Of a stretch of 64,000 bases of DNA, positions 36,024 through 50,000 are shown one piece after another (positions within the stretch are counted from its first letter, which is position 1; the number at the start of each line of letters is the position of its first letter). A model generated the notes under the pieces. That model ran no database searches and was not told the DNA's origin. It saw nothing but the letters and a program-made list of their open reading frames with translations. Source of the DNA: Limnoperna fortunei. Its lineage: Eukaryota; Mollusca; Bivalvia; Mytilida; Modiolidae. Made by a program: the position numbers and the translations under genes. Where the stretch lies: positions 24,885,220-24,949,219 of the forward strand of contig OX104114.1 in the NCBI GenBank assembly GCA_944474755.1, in the 5' to 3' direction.

Positions 36024-39000
36024 TTAAAGATAAAACTGGTTGACAATGTACTGATTAACTAACAGATTATGTTTTAAATGAGTAGACTTCTTTAAAACAT
36101 TCTCTTGCTCAACTTTATCTGATGAAATAGCCTCAACAATTCTACATTTGGCAGCAGAGCAATTATGTACTACACTAATTTTTTCTAAATTTTTAGATGG
36201 CACTATCGTGGTTGTTGCTGACTTTTCGAGGACTTGACAACCCATAACCTTTTTATTGAGAATGTTGGTCTTCCATAGCACCACAACCTCTAAGTGAGCA
36301 CCTCTCTTTGGTATAATAACAAGTCCTTCTTTAAAGACACCAATAAATTCCTGAAAAAAAGTATTCATAAATTACTAAATCATTCAAGTTAAGCCTGTAA
36401 AAAATTGATGGAAAGTGTTTCATATCATGATGGCCATGAACAAGGGATCATTTAACATTTTTGACCCCACTAAGACTTTTAAAGAGATCAAGAAGTTGAC
36501 ATCTGAAGAAAAAATAACGCTACTTTTCGCCTTTATGTGCAGTTACTCTTAAAAGTGGAATCGGACAACTTTGACTAAAAATAAACTTTTCTAGAATAGA
36601 GCTTTTGATTATGAAGATATAATAGTCTTGAGTTAACTGCCATTAAATGTGCTGTAATAAAACATAGGGATTAATCATACTGAGGAACATGTCATTTGTA
36701 GCCAGTTTGTCCCAAATTATTCTTGCGTAGTTTAAATTGGTTGAAGGCGAGAACATTTTTTTACAGACATCTTATATCATACTAAAACATTGAGGTAAAT
36801 ATCAAACAATATCCATGAAATGTTTAAAAAGAAAAGCTTAAACAAAGTTTAATACCCACCACACCAAAAACTGGAAGTTGGGTTTAAAATAATCCATAGG
36901 AACATGACTAAAACTTAAATCCACAAGGTTATAAAAACATAAAAATAAACCAAGACTTTTGTTACCTGCTTTTCAGAATCTAAATAGGAAACCCATTCTC
37001 CAGAATGTATAAGAATGCCACTCTCTGCTCTTACACCAGAGCCTCGCATTAGCTTGTATTGATCAAAGTGATGATCTTCAATGTTTAAAGTAAGAAGTGC
37101 TTGTAGAAGAAAATCATCTGTTGGATTTTCTACAACAATTTTCTTCTTCTGGTCCCTTTTAAATAATGAGATGGTTCCTGGTCTCTGTTTAGTTGAGTCT
37201 ATATGAGTGTCAGCACCAAGAAAATTGAGTACTGGTGACTGCAATCCTAACCTGATGACTGCAGAAGTTGCCTGACACCTGCAATTAGGAAGAAAAAAAT
37301 AACAAGCATTCCATAAAGTTCAAGTAAATAAAGTCTGGTATTTCTTTGAAATTCAAAAACAAATGCTAGAAAAGTAAATTAATATTGTTACATTTAAAAT
37401 AAGAGTAGCTTTCCATATGGTTGTAACAAGAACTGACTGAAATTATGGTAAAGTATTACAAAATTGATTTAGCAGACTGACGCAAAAACAAAATAGGAGG
37501 TGCACAATGACATTATCTGCTAATAATTTAATTTGCTTTGTAAGCTGAAATCTGATTGGTTAATTTAAATTGAGCATTCCATATTATAAGAAATAACTTA
37601 TGTGACCTTTGACCTATTCTTACACCGTTAAAATTCAAATAGTTCCATGATGTCATCAACGTTTTTACTATAAAAATTGTTAAAATTTATTGTTAAAATT
37701 AAATTATAAGGAATATTTCAAATTTCTGAACAGGTTATACAATATAATACAGTTTGAAGTTTATTAGGCGTAAACAGACCCAAATCATATTATAGCACTT
37801 AACCCGTTCATAATTTTGAAGTATTCCTTAAATGATTGTGGGAAGGTTTGGTTAAAATCAAATGAACAGTTGCGGATACAAAAGTGGGACTATGGATGGA
37901 TGGTTGATAAAAAAACAGGGGAGACTTTCTGTGAGCTATTCTTAACATTTGATACACCCTGCTACTAATAAGACAGCAAACTAGTATACTGCCTCTCACA
38001 TTTTTTTTAGCAGATGCCAAAACAAAACAGGATGCCTAACAGTATGTGTGCAAATGATTCAGGGAAAGTTTGGTTAAAATCAAGTGAACAATTTGGGAGG
38101 AGTTATGGATACAAAGTGTCAACCCACCTTTTTTTAGTAAATCTCAATTATGGTTCAGTGTAACAATTTGTTTAAGTGGACTGGTGCAAAAACAAGAGGG
38201 GGCCTGTATCGCACACCTGAAATCAAATAACATGTTAAACATTTGTCCCATACATACATAGATGTATCTGTAATGAAATTGGTTGCAAACAATCTTCAAA
38301 CAAAAAAGTCAAAACAGCATACCAATTATTGTCTTGTTCAAAATATCCACCACTGATAACATGCATACAAAGATATTGCTTGGCAAATTTTATGCATGTG
38401 TCCCTACTTCTGGCTTTCTGGTTTTGAAGAAATATCATGTTCCTGATAGCTCCATGATTTTTTTCAAAAGCATCTTCAGCAAATGCTTTAGGTGGGCCAT
38501 GCCTTTGAATATCCTCAACCTGTAGAATAAAACATTAGTACAACTAATAACGATAATTTTAAAAATGTTTACCTTAAATTTATCAGCTTTAAGGTTAAAA
38601 GTTAAAATTTAGGAAAAACATACGGACTTATAAGGTCAAGTAAAATTGAATACTGTTTCTTAGCACTGCTGCCATGAAAATCTTGCAGATGAAGACAGTT
38701 TATTTCAAGTCCAGTAAACTAACTTACCCTCCTGAAAATAAAAGACTGAAATTTGTGATTTGTTTCAATGAAACTCTTGGTAAAAAATAGATACAAAGGA
38801 CACTAAACTACTGGGCCAAATTTTACTGCCTTTATAATCCTATGTTAGTTTTGTGATTTGTAAGATTAATGACAAAATTTAAATTTTATTCTCGAAATGT
38901 AGCAAATATAAAATTCTAACTTCGATCTATTTATACAAAATTAAAACAAAATATACATCTCTCGGTTTGTCCGAATACCATTGTACCTTGCGACGCAGAC

Positions 39001-42000
39001 AAACATTTGTACACAACATTAGACCCCATTACAAACAAAAATGGCTGACTTCCTATGGAAAATCGATTTATCAATATGAAACTTTAGCCTCATTTAAAAT
39101 GGCGTTTAACTGTGGAAAATAATTGTTGATTTCAAAAACTGTGTAATATGAGATCTACAAAAGGACCATAAACCCGACCAAACGTGGTAAGCAGTATTCC
39201 ATTTTGTCGGGCAAAACCCGTCTGACTGACAGGATAAAGTTTACTATAAGTATGAACTTACTATATGCAGCAGAAGATGTGTTTTGGCTTTTTTTCTTAG
39301 CTCAGGTGCATATTCGTAGACTAATTGGTGGTAATCACGGATCAATTCTCTTATATCTTCAATATTCTGGTCTGTATATGCTGATCTATTTAGAAGCTTC
39401 TGAATCTTTAAGAATAAAAACATTAAATTAAACTGAAAAAAATTAATATGTATTTAAAATAATTTATAAATAAATAAACACAAGTCTAATTATCTCCCCT
39501 GAAAGATATCCAAATTAAATTTAATTCCCTCATGCAAATTTACATGCGATGTCCATCCTTAGTGAGATGTTATCACTTAGATTTAACAATCTAAAATCAA
39601 TCCTTTGTAAAGTTCTTGTCCATAAAATCTACAGCTTTATAACTTACAGATGCAAGACATGCAACCATTTTTACAAGGGGTCTTGGAACATCAGCAAACA
39701 GCATGTTGAATGTGGCTACCTGCAACTGAAAACAAAAATCTAGATTCAAATAAAAATCTTTATGAGCTTGAAGAATTTAAATAAGGTTACAACACAACTG
39801 TAATTACTAGGGATGGCCAAGGTTAACCGTTAACAGATTAATCATCAGAAGGAAGGAATATCAAATAGCAAAAATGCTAACAGGTTAATCATGAGTTTTC
39901 GGAAAGATTTAGTTTTTCGTTGTTTGTGTTTTCAGCCCAACTTTTACATATCAAAGTACATGTGTCTAGGCTCCTTTGGCCAAGACAAAGTACAGTGTTT
40001 ACAATTATTTCAATTAAGATATTACTAACAACATCTAATTGGAAAACAATGTGCATGTAAATCATTTTTAGACCAGCATCAAGGAAGCTATTACTGGACA
40101 GAAATCCCATCTGCTAGTCTGAGTGTTCTAGGATTTTAACTTTCCTTGAAAGTTTTTTGCCTAAAAATCACTTTTCCACAATATAAGTGAGATATACAAG
40201 TTTCTTCTATTCCACTTTCCCTTGGTCAAACTTCACTTACCATCGCCGATGTGAGATGGCAATGGTCATGCAGTCAGAAAGGGCAAACTGACACTTTTTT
40301 TCAGGATGCCTGGCAACATAACAATATTTTTTTTAACTTACATAGTCTTTGAAATCTTTTCCTTGCCTGCTATCAATGTATTTGAAGAAATTTTGAAAAC
40401 GACTCTCTGGGCAAACATATTGAAGATGAATATCCATTTTTCTCACTAAGCTCTCATTGCAATGGTTAACTATGAACTTAACTAAGTGTTTCGCTAGTCC
40501 CAGTGGTATCAGATGTAACATACCAACTGGTATATCTCTATAAATATAACAAAAACATAAACTTGTTTTAACCTATGAGGGATAATTGTTGATATTTCTA
40601 AAATGATATATTCCTCCACCAAAGGTCCTTTATATTAAATTTTCTTTAAGCAATTATTTAAAAATAAACAAAAATTTTTTTTAACTTTTTAATTTTTACT
40701 AGGAAGCTTTCATCAAGGTATGAACATTGTCGTTTCACTTATATTATGAGTATTAAATCTTATATTTAATATATGAGATTCAATATCAGAGTAAGTTAGT
40801 GCAGGCTTAAATGAATTTGTGAGTTTTATCAGTTAACTGACTGTCTTGTGAGCATTCAACTGTCCTCCTTCAAATTCTAAAATTACAGACAGGGTATGTT
40901 GACTGTTACCTAAAGTAACAAATTGACATTAGGAATGAATACTTGTCCACTTAATTATCAGATATTATTTTTGGACAAATGATACTTGCTTATGTGGATC
41001 CAATATATCCCAAATGACATTTCTGTGCTCCTTCACTCCTTTTTTCTTACGCAACTTCTTTTTATCTTTTTCACTAGATCTTAAGTTGATTCTCTGAATT
41101 TGAAGTTGGGTCTCCCTTGGTGTCCTGTTTTGAGCAATAGTCATAAAATGATCACTATCGGCCTGAAAACAAAAACATGAAATTTTTTCTTTTGTTCACA
41201 TATTTTCAAATGGAAAAATAAATTAAAGTTTTTAAACTTTATTCTTTGATGTCGAAGACCTTGTTTTTTTCCAATTTCAGCTAACTGACCAAAAGGGTCA
41301 TGTGAACTATTATAATCAGTTGATTTGGCATCTGTTGTACTTTAATTTTTCTTTAAAAAATTTCTTCTCAGAAACCTCGGAAAGGATTGTATTAAAATTT
41401 TGCACACATCATCTTTGATATGTCCTCTACCAAGTTTTGAGAAATCTGGTACTTATGGATGAAAGAATATAGGTGATTTAGTTGAACAATTAAACTTTTC
41501 TGTTCTTCATAGTATGGTTTATTTGAGGAATATTTCAAATTTTGGAACATGTTAAAGAGTATAACATGTTACAAGATTTGAAATATTATAATTCAATTTT
41601 GAAGCCAATATTTTAATAAATAGAGTAAGAAACACTGAATATTTGATGGAACTTTTGAATTGTAATGGCGTATAAATACGTCATGTGACCAATGTTGGTT
41701 ATACAGTACAGTAGTCCCCCTCTTATACCTTCGCCAGCTACCACCCGCTTTATCCGGCCAAAACCCTGATGCATTAAGTGTTTCTAACATGAATTTCCCT
41801 CTTGCGAACGACCACCCCTCAAACGCGACCAGCGACCACGTTTTTTTTTGACACAACAACGTTAATTCCCAACTTGTATAACCTGGGTTTTTTACTTTTA
41901 ATCAGCTAAACAGACTACCTCTAAAATTCAGATTAAAAAAGAAACCTGTGAACTACTGTTCACTAAGTAAACCCTTGCTATTCACATCAATGAATTGACT

Positions 42001-45000
42001 AAGTTGGTAAGGTAAACAGGAAGTAGAAGTGATTATTAGTTGCTAAGAAAACTGTAAAAAAGTCATGTTGCTGATGTACAGACGGACAGGGAGGGGTAAA
42101 CCAGAATACCTCCTCTTCTTCAAGCGGGGTATAATTTATACAACACATATCTAGCATTTTTGGCAGAACAATTATACCTACATAGCATTTTGGACAGTAT
42201 TTTGTCGACGCTGCTCCTAAGTGGTTGCAACAGTATGACAGCATTGCATAATCTGCTACAATAATGTCAACACACGATTTCACAACACATCTTGCCTTAC
42301 TCATTGCATCAAAACTTTCAATTCCATCACTACAAAAGGAAATAAAAGAAATAAGTACATGTGCAAAGCAAAGGACAAATATCCTCCTAAATAAATTTTA
42401 ACTTCAATCCTTATCCTTTGAAACTCTAAAATACCAAATTTCTTGGAAATCGATATACTATGACAAGAAGTTGCAGCCATTTTGAAAATAGCTTCTCGTG
42501 TAACTGCAGACATAAAATACGGATCCTAAAATTCACTTGACAAACTAAGTTTGTAACATTCTGCCAAAAGTGATGACTATTTGATACAAATATCTTCTCT
42601 GATTATTATTCTTATACATGTAATAATATATTTACGGTTGCATTTTCTTGATATCTTCATTTACAATAGCTGCTATATCCATTATATCTGCTTTCTCGGT
42701 AGCACCAACAAACTGAACACTGCCCTGTTTTTGCATTTCTGATAAAGGAAGACCTAAAACATACATCAATTAAATAAATTATCTGTTCTAAATAGAAATA
42801 ATGGAGTGAGCTCACAAAAGAATACCCTATGTTTTAACTTATGAGGGTTTATATATGGTGTGTTAATAATTGAAACATGTTATGCACAGCTTTTCTGACC
42901 AACCTGATTACTGTTCAGTGTTCTGCGTGTTAAGAACCTTTAGTATAATCAAACACTTCCTTTATCTCAAATTATTTTTTTAATTTTCATAAATGTTGTT
43001 TTAAGGCAAATATAGAGTGGAAACATGTTTCTGAAAACAGAGCATCAAATTGATTTGGCAATAAGCTCCTTCCAACATGTTTTGTTTTGTGTATACCGGT
43101 AATCTCCATTTTGTTTACATTTTACAGATTGATACTATTGTCAAGTCTTCTACATAATAAACATCTTTGCATCTCTTCCACTTAAAACTTGAAAAAAATA
43201 ACAGCTATATATGAAATTGTGTTGGGAAATTCAACCTGAACTAAAGTTATTGCAGTGAAACCAAAGTGTCTACAAAAGAGAACAACTGCAATGACGACAA
43301 CAACAACATCCTAATACCAGCATACAATCCCAAACTCTGGCACAATAAGTTAGGGCAATATCAATCCAACTTAAAATTTTACATAGTGGAATTTTTCCAC
43401 TTGTACATTTTTTATGCATACCAGATAACTGCATCTGTACACAGTGTAATGCCATCCATTTTTTGCTCTTCAATGCTGAGGTGTCATCTAAAAAAAGCTT
43501 GATTGGCAATGTGACAACTGGAAGCTGGTTGTTGCGACATGTACTTTCAAACTCTAATTCAGCCCACCTTCTTCCATTTGCTGGATGTTCTAGTGTTGCA
43601 CATGCATCCTTCGGGCTCCTAAGTAAATGAAATATATAATGTTCATATAGAATCAGCAGTAGCAATCTTGATACACCAGTCATCATTAAAAGTCTCTAAA
43701 TAGATTACATAAATATAATTTTACGTGTTTTTGATTGGTCTAAAACCAACTTTCAGGTCATGATGAATCGTAACAGTACTAAAATTACACAAAATCAGGC
43801 TTTTAAACTGGTCAAAACCAGGTCAGTATTGGATTTCACTTGACTACTGTGCAGCGGAATTCAATATTGACCTGGAATTTACCAATTGAGTCTGTTTTTC
43901 ATAACTGTTCCAACATAATTAAAAATTTCAATCTTAGTAGTCATTAAATCAGATAAGAATAAAATAATTGACTTTTTATACTCTTGTTAATATTTAAAAT
44001 GCGATGAAACTTTTCAGGATTATCAGCCAATCAATACATGTATCAAAATGCAGTATTAACAGAAAATATTATGGGTAATCAGCATTACAACAATTACAAA
44101 ATGTAAGCACTCTGTTGTTCTGATGAAGGAAGATGGTGATTATATTCATTATTATTTAGTCTTTTAATGGCAACAACAACAGGCCCATAACAAAATACAA
44201 CAGCATTTTTTGCAGTAGTAAAAAAATGAGATTTATCAACAGTTAGAACTAATTTAACATAAACATACAAACAAAAAACCACAAATTTACCTCAAAAGCT
44301 TTTTTGATACATTTGGATTTGCAATTGAAAGCTTTAAGATCTCTGATGGCTTCATTATCCAGACAGGTATATTATCATCTGAATTACCCTTAAAAATGTA
44401 ATTTGTTAAAACTTCTTAACTTCTATCTGTAACAGCATATTGTAATTTTTATACATTGTAAGCTGAAAGGTAATTGAAATCTTCATGGGCAATGAAAAAA
44501 GTATTATGAAAGCATGTGAATATTTGAAACCCACTATTTCATTTGAATTGCATTTACATGCACCCAGCCTGTAAGATTGCTAATGTGATCTCCATATGCA
44601 TATGGTTTGTTGTTTTGTTTCTCCCCTATCGCATGTATTGATTTTTTACCAATTATATGATACTGTTCAAAATTTAAAAAAGGTAAATACAACAAGGACA
44701 TTGCCGAGCGGTGCATCTCCATCCGGCAACAAGTTGACAGGATGTAATTTACTGACCTTGACCATAGATGTAAGACATTGAAATTTAATATGCTTAGAGA
44801 CCTTTTCACTAAGTACATAACAAGTTTAGTGAAAATTCTTCAAACGATGTTGACTCTATATTCACAAGAAAATGTTACAAACCCTGGTGTTACAATATTC
44901 CCTTGCAACTTCATTGGCAAGGTTATAATAATTTATAATTGAGCTACATGTACATGTATGAAATTGCTTACAATGTACTTAATTTTGCCATTTAAATGGT

Positions 45001-46905
45001 GGTAAGTTCTATATGGAATAGCTGATTTACATGTGGTGACCTTTTATTGCACAAATAATACAGGGATTAAGCCATAAACATGATAAAGTCATAAATTGCA
45101 TTGAAGTCTACACTCGTTAATTGGCTTGGAGCTATAGATATTTAGCATATAAGTTTTCAAGACAACAATATTGCATAGATTTGTATAATTGTTTTAAAGT
45201 ACAATGTACTCAGATTAATTTTTTTATGATTGCTATTAAGTTGCAATAGCTGAAGAAAATGTCAAGTGAAGAAATAGTCCAGGAAAATTTTAGATAATGG
45301 AAAATTACTCATGTGAGTGACAAGCACTAGCTACATCACTGCTTAAAATTAAGATGGTTTGTTTGTTTGAATGGTGTTTTAAAGCCACTATCAGCAATTT
45401 TTCAGCTATATTGTGGCATCCAGTTTTACTAGTAATTTGGGGAGGAAGCCGGAGTACCCAGAGAGAACCCAGGACCTGCTGTAGGAAAACTGGCAATCCT
45501 TGTCAATTAAGATTGGAGTTTAAATTAAGATGAGAACCTTATATACAATTCATATAGTGTATGTACCTTAGTTATTAAATTTTCCCAGCTATAGCTTCCA
45601 AACTTCTTCTCTTTCAGTTTTTTTAATGATGGCAAATCATGAACTCCTAGTTCTTTTAACATGTAGAGAACAAATGATACTACCCCATCACTCTGAAAAA
45701 AAGGAATTGAAGAAAATTATTGACATGCAACTTAAATACATAAATAATGACTTCAAATTACTGAAAAATGTTTTTCATTGTAATTTAGAAGAGTATTTCA
45801 AAGTAGTTTTCTCTGGCATATTATTTTAAGTTGAAGATGCTTTTCCTCTAATGACTAAGGTAAAATTCTTGTCAGAGATTTCTTTCAGAGTAGATTTGGT
45901 GGGAAATGTCTCACTATGTTTTCTCACTTGTGGTGAAAACTATTTTTCCCATACCAGCCGAGTGGTGGTTACATTAGGCAAGAATTAAAGAACTTATAAT
46001 TACAAGTAATATACATGTACAAGTATGTATATTGTATACAATATAGGGTACCTACATAAACTGTATACTAGGTGTGTAACGATACAATGTACACTTCTTC
46101 TGCAAATGTCCGATATCTGGTACAGATGAGCTCACGTGCAAACATCTGTACTTGCTTTGTCATCCAATCAAAACACCATAAACAATAACATTGTTATCGT
46201 AGCATAACAATGTTCTAGTTTGGCATTATTGTTTCCAGTGTTCTGATTGGATGTCAAGAGACAATGGAGTCTAAAACAATGCAGAGTCTTGAGGATATAC
46301 ATGTAACAATGTGAAAGTTTTACCCAAGACCACAATGTCTTAGAATAAAATTCAAAGATAAAACGTCAGGTGGAGTGCTCCGAAGATGGAGGAATTTACG
46401 TGAGAACAGGGGCAAGTAATGGACCTTGTTAATATATAAATGATCTCGTCTTGTGCCTGTGGATTCTAGTATATCATATTTATGTGTAAATCCTTACCAG
46501 TAGAAAAAAAATGCTTACCACTGGGTGCGTTGATGAATTCATGAAAATGTACAGAAGCATCTCTGCCTTGGACGTAAATGGATGCCATTCACACGAATCA
46601 GTCCCATAATTGTCTTCTGATGAATTGTTCACGTCTTCCTCACTCTCGTCGCTGCTTGTGTTGTTGCTGCCATCGTTGTAGTCGTGACCCGTAGAGAAAT
46701 TTTGTTGATAGTAATCCTGCCACTGCCGGCACTGCAGGTCGTCTAACTTGGCACCCTCGCCACATTCCTCTTGTACATTCAATGGAGTCTCTTCGCTTTT
46801 TAGAAAAACAATAGTCTTGTGCTGTTTTGATACAAGATGCCGATCAAGATTCCTTTGTCGGTCAGTAACAAAATCACACGGATCGCATTTAAATCTTGCA
46901 GACAT
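36024..46905 (-). CDS. Plavaka/KDZ-like (CACTA-related) transposase, 13 exons, intact
   Basis: RNase H-fold transposase, 833 residues. Exons (minus): 46905-46519, 45692-45567, 44388-44291, 43618-43422, 42753-42636, 42329-42182, 41162-40990, 40537-40342, 39725-39648, 39405-39262, 38519-38323, 37278-36966, 36350-36024. All phases join and the sum is 2,502 bases. An N-terminal C2H2 finger spans residues 7-29 (FKCDPCDF, HLVSKQHK), then a Ser/Asp/Glu-rich linker. Catalytic-domain landmarks are LFLDDTS..SKKW (D248/D249), VADYAML (D335) with CNHLGAASTKYCPKC (342-357), DPHKDIPVGMLHLIPLGLAK (about 413-432), KTHLLLHI (548-555) and FEKNHGAIRN (E574), a likely D-D-E triad. The C-terminus has HNCSAAKC. 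The start is the first in-frame ATG (46905). Intron 7 uses a GC donor. The gene is divergent from the accessory gene, 164 bp away. The family call is from remembered motifs. Confidence 0.85.
41706..41870. repeat. Possible pogo/Tigger-like MITE fragment
   Basis: CAGTAGTCCCCCTCTTATAC with following TTTATCCGGCC and GCGACCACG blocks resembles pogo/Tigger-type terminal sequence. It lies in intron 6 of the transposase gene. A second dispersed-repeat tail (GACGGACAGGGAGGGGTAAA) follows at 42080-42135. No matching opposite terminus was found. Confidence 0.35.
45358..45525 (-). repeat. SINE fragment with Nin-like central domain
   Basis: Read on the minus strand, it carries GGTTCTCTCTGGGTACTCCG, GGCTTCCTCC and ends AAAGCCACTATC-type sequence, the same blocks as the fuller SINE at 55835-56096. 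The tRNA-like head is missing. It is inserted in intron 2 of the transposase gene. Confidence 0.65.
46085..46260. repeat. Head-to-head inverted repeat, family of 10.4 kb
   Basis: Left arm 46159-46197 (GTCATCCAATCAAAACACC...) and right arm 46204-46255 (...TTCTGATTGGATGTC) are inverted around a 6-base centre (46198-46203) with a perfect inner stem (AACATTGTTAT/ATAACAATGTT). The right arm has a 9-12-base insertion. The left half extends to 46085 and matches 10440-10600 in reverse. It lies in intron 1 of the transposase gene. Confidence 0.75.
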
Positions 46906-47069
46906 TTTACGCAGACATTCTTCGTGATGTGTACGCTCGGGTTTTTCGGACACGTAGGTAGTGCTATACAATAAAGAGAGTGTTTCGAAAGAATTGGAAT
47001 GACGTCACTACAGACGACATTTGACAGAACTGTTGTCCAGTGTTGAAAATTGTCAATCAGATAAAAGAA
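46906..47069. promoter_or_regulatory. Bidirectional promoter of the giant transposon, with CRE
   Basis: Only 164 bases separate the two divergent start codons. A perfect palindromic CRE/ATF site TGACGTCA lies at 47000-47007, near the middle. No clear TATA box faces either gene (ACAATAAAGAG at 46969-46979 is weak). The sharing of one element by both genes is inferred from position. Confidence 0.6.
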
Positions 47070-50000
47070 ATGGATGCATTTGATGTAAGAATATTGGTAG
47101 AAGGAATCGTTTAAAAGTGTTTAAGCTAACAATTTATTGTGCAAGCTCTGCATTTGATTTTGAATAGGTCATATCTCAAATTAACAAAAGATATTATTAT
47201 AGAAAAATATGTGTGATTAGGTACCAACCAAAACGTTTGGGGTAGGGGGATGGGCTGATTTTAGGCTATGCATTTTTTCTTCCTTTCAGAAATTTTTATT
47301 TTATTTTTAGTCAACGATAAAAAAATATATTTCTTCCAAAATTTTAAATAGATTCATAAATTATGGTAGTGGAACTAGAGGTAGATCATTTTTTCTTTTC
47401 TTTTCTCAAAATTCAGGATCCAAAAATTTTTTAGGCAAAAAAAAACATAGCCCCCCCCCATAAAGTTAAATTGTCTGTCCCTTACATATATATTTTTTAA
47501 AGTGTCCTAAGCTACATACCTTAAACCAGGGATAGTCTATACTATAAATTGTCCCTGCTTAAACTTAAAAAAAAAAAATGAATTCAATGAGACTTTACTG
47601 TTGAGAGCTAAATTGAGGTATGATAAAGCTAGACGAGACTTGTGTTTATTTCTTTAATTCAATTTGCAGGAATCCCAAAATACTCAGTCCCAGGATTTGT
47701 TTGAACCAGTCTTGGTTAATTCAAACAACACACTGCCAGAGGAAAGACCACTAACCCTATCTGATATAAGTTAGTATTGCTGCAATAACTGGAAATAAAA
47801 CTGTGTGTATATTGTTTAGATAGTTAGTTAGGTGAAAGGAAATCATGAGGATACCCACTGCAAAATTTCCAATAGAACGTAAGCCATTACACAGTTAAAC
47901 GCTCATACCAGCAGGGCTTTATATATGTGTGCACACACAAAAAAATTATAAAAGAACAAACATCAAATGTAATGGTAGCCTTTTTATGTCTTATTTCCTT
48001 TGTCATATTAGAATCAATATTATTCATATTACACTGTGGTTTTAAGTGCATTTAATAATAACATACATTTTTATTTATTTTACACATTGCCATAATTTAG
48101 GGAAAATATTCAACAAGAGGCCCCAGCGGGCAGGTATCACTCGCCTGAAATTTTTGTCAAACACTGCTACAAGAAGTCAAATGACAATTTCAAACCCACA
48201 AGACTTTTGTAATTTAAAATTCTGATAGCCAGTGTTATCCCCATGGTGCTATTTTCTTGTACAGTAGGATGTATGAAGGCCATGTTGGAATAACTTTAAG
48301 AAAATTGGTTCCATCTATATTTCTATGGTGCTATGTGAAAATTTTGGGAAGAACACTTGCAACTAGATATCAAGTAGGCTGTAGGGGACAATGGAATGCT
48401 CCTGTGCAAAAACAATTCTTACTGTGAATTTATAATTTGTTATATTTTTAGTGCACAAATTAAACAGCATGGACAAAAAAATTGAAACCATGCAGGCAGA
48501 AATTAAACAGCTGAAGGACCAACAGCACAGCAATGTGTTTCATATTGACACTTGTTCATTTAAGGTAACTTTTAAACAATACAGGTTTTATGTATAAATT
48601 ATCTCATAAAGTTAAAAATTCCATTGAATGTAGAATTGATTTAAGTCTAATGTATAATTAGTGAAGTCTGAAGACGTTTAGAAAAAAATTTCAGTCATAT
48701 TGTATGGTTGTTGAATATTCAGGTAATTTAAATCAAATGTGTCACCCAAATTGTAGAACCTAATATTGCTAACATTATTATAATGGTATTGCACATGTGC
48801 CATAGCATGCAAAAACAATAAACTATCGAGTGCATTTCTATTTACAGAAGAGGCTGAACACAAGCCTAAAATTGAGGTTTAGCCGAAAACTTTGGCTGGA
48901 ACCATCAGTAGATGTTGAATTCAAGGTAAATGTTTAAGTACTATATTCTACATGTTTTAAGTACTTTTACAATGTATAAGGGTTCAGGATTTAATATTTG
49001 GGTTTTTTCTTATATCTTTATTATGCTTGCTTTAATGTTCAGCTAATTGTTTTACATGTACATGTAAACTCCACTTGGACATTTTGGTTTAAGTTACCAG
49101 ATGACCTCTTATAAAAGTTATTGCACGTTAAGGTTATAAGTTGCATGTTTTTTTTTCATTTTGCCTTAGTCTTAGAAAATGAAAACCAACAAAGATAGGA
49201 GAAAGCATATGTTCAGCTAGGTATCATTAAGTTTGTCTATGAAGTCAGGTGAGCTATGCAGGCTCCTGGGAGCCTCTTGTTTTAATCAATCAAAAAGAGT
49301 CATACTTTAAAAACCAAAAAATTGGTATTTGTTGAAAAATACATGCTTTAGTTTGTCAATATATATTTTACCAGTTTCATTAAATCAATGACAGCATGTT
49401 TTAGTTGGTGTACAAAGTGTGGACGATGGACGGACAGTGGTATACCATAATACATCCCATTGTAAATGATGGGGCATTACCTTATATGTATTGTATTTTT
49501 TTCCTTTATGTTTAGGAAGAAGTGAACATCTTCATCAAGCAAGAGGGCTTTGCAAAGGACCCATCTGTTTACAAACAGGTGTTGTCCTTTGCAAGCTCAA
49601 AGTTTTCTGACTTCAGAAATCAATTGAGGAGAAAAGTATGTATGATTTTACTTGTATAAAAAAGAAAGGATAAGCCTTGCATCATGTTGTTGGTAATAGG
49701 CGAATTGTGCAAAGTATCAGCCATTGAATTCCAAAGCCTATTTTAATTTTTTTTTAAATGAGGACATATAGCTGTTACTTGGAATGAACAAAGCTAATAA
49801 CATACTATTGCTTCTGAATTCAGCATATCGGTCATAAGATCATGAATCTTTTTATACTGATATATCATGGAAAGTTGGTCTTTTTCCAGACAACGTAGGT
49901 TACTGTGACTCACATTTTGCTTCTATTTATCATGTTTATATGTTCCACTATGTTAGGAACTATATCTGTATAAATTCAAACTGTAGATTTATTGCCTGTT

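Noticed and set aside
48112..49281. Inverted AACAAGAGGC copies as ends of one transposon containing accessory exons 3 and 4
   Set aside because: Matching is limited to the repeat itself, no target duplication is seen, and the enclosed exons are needed for the accessory gene frame.
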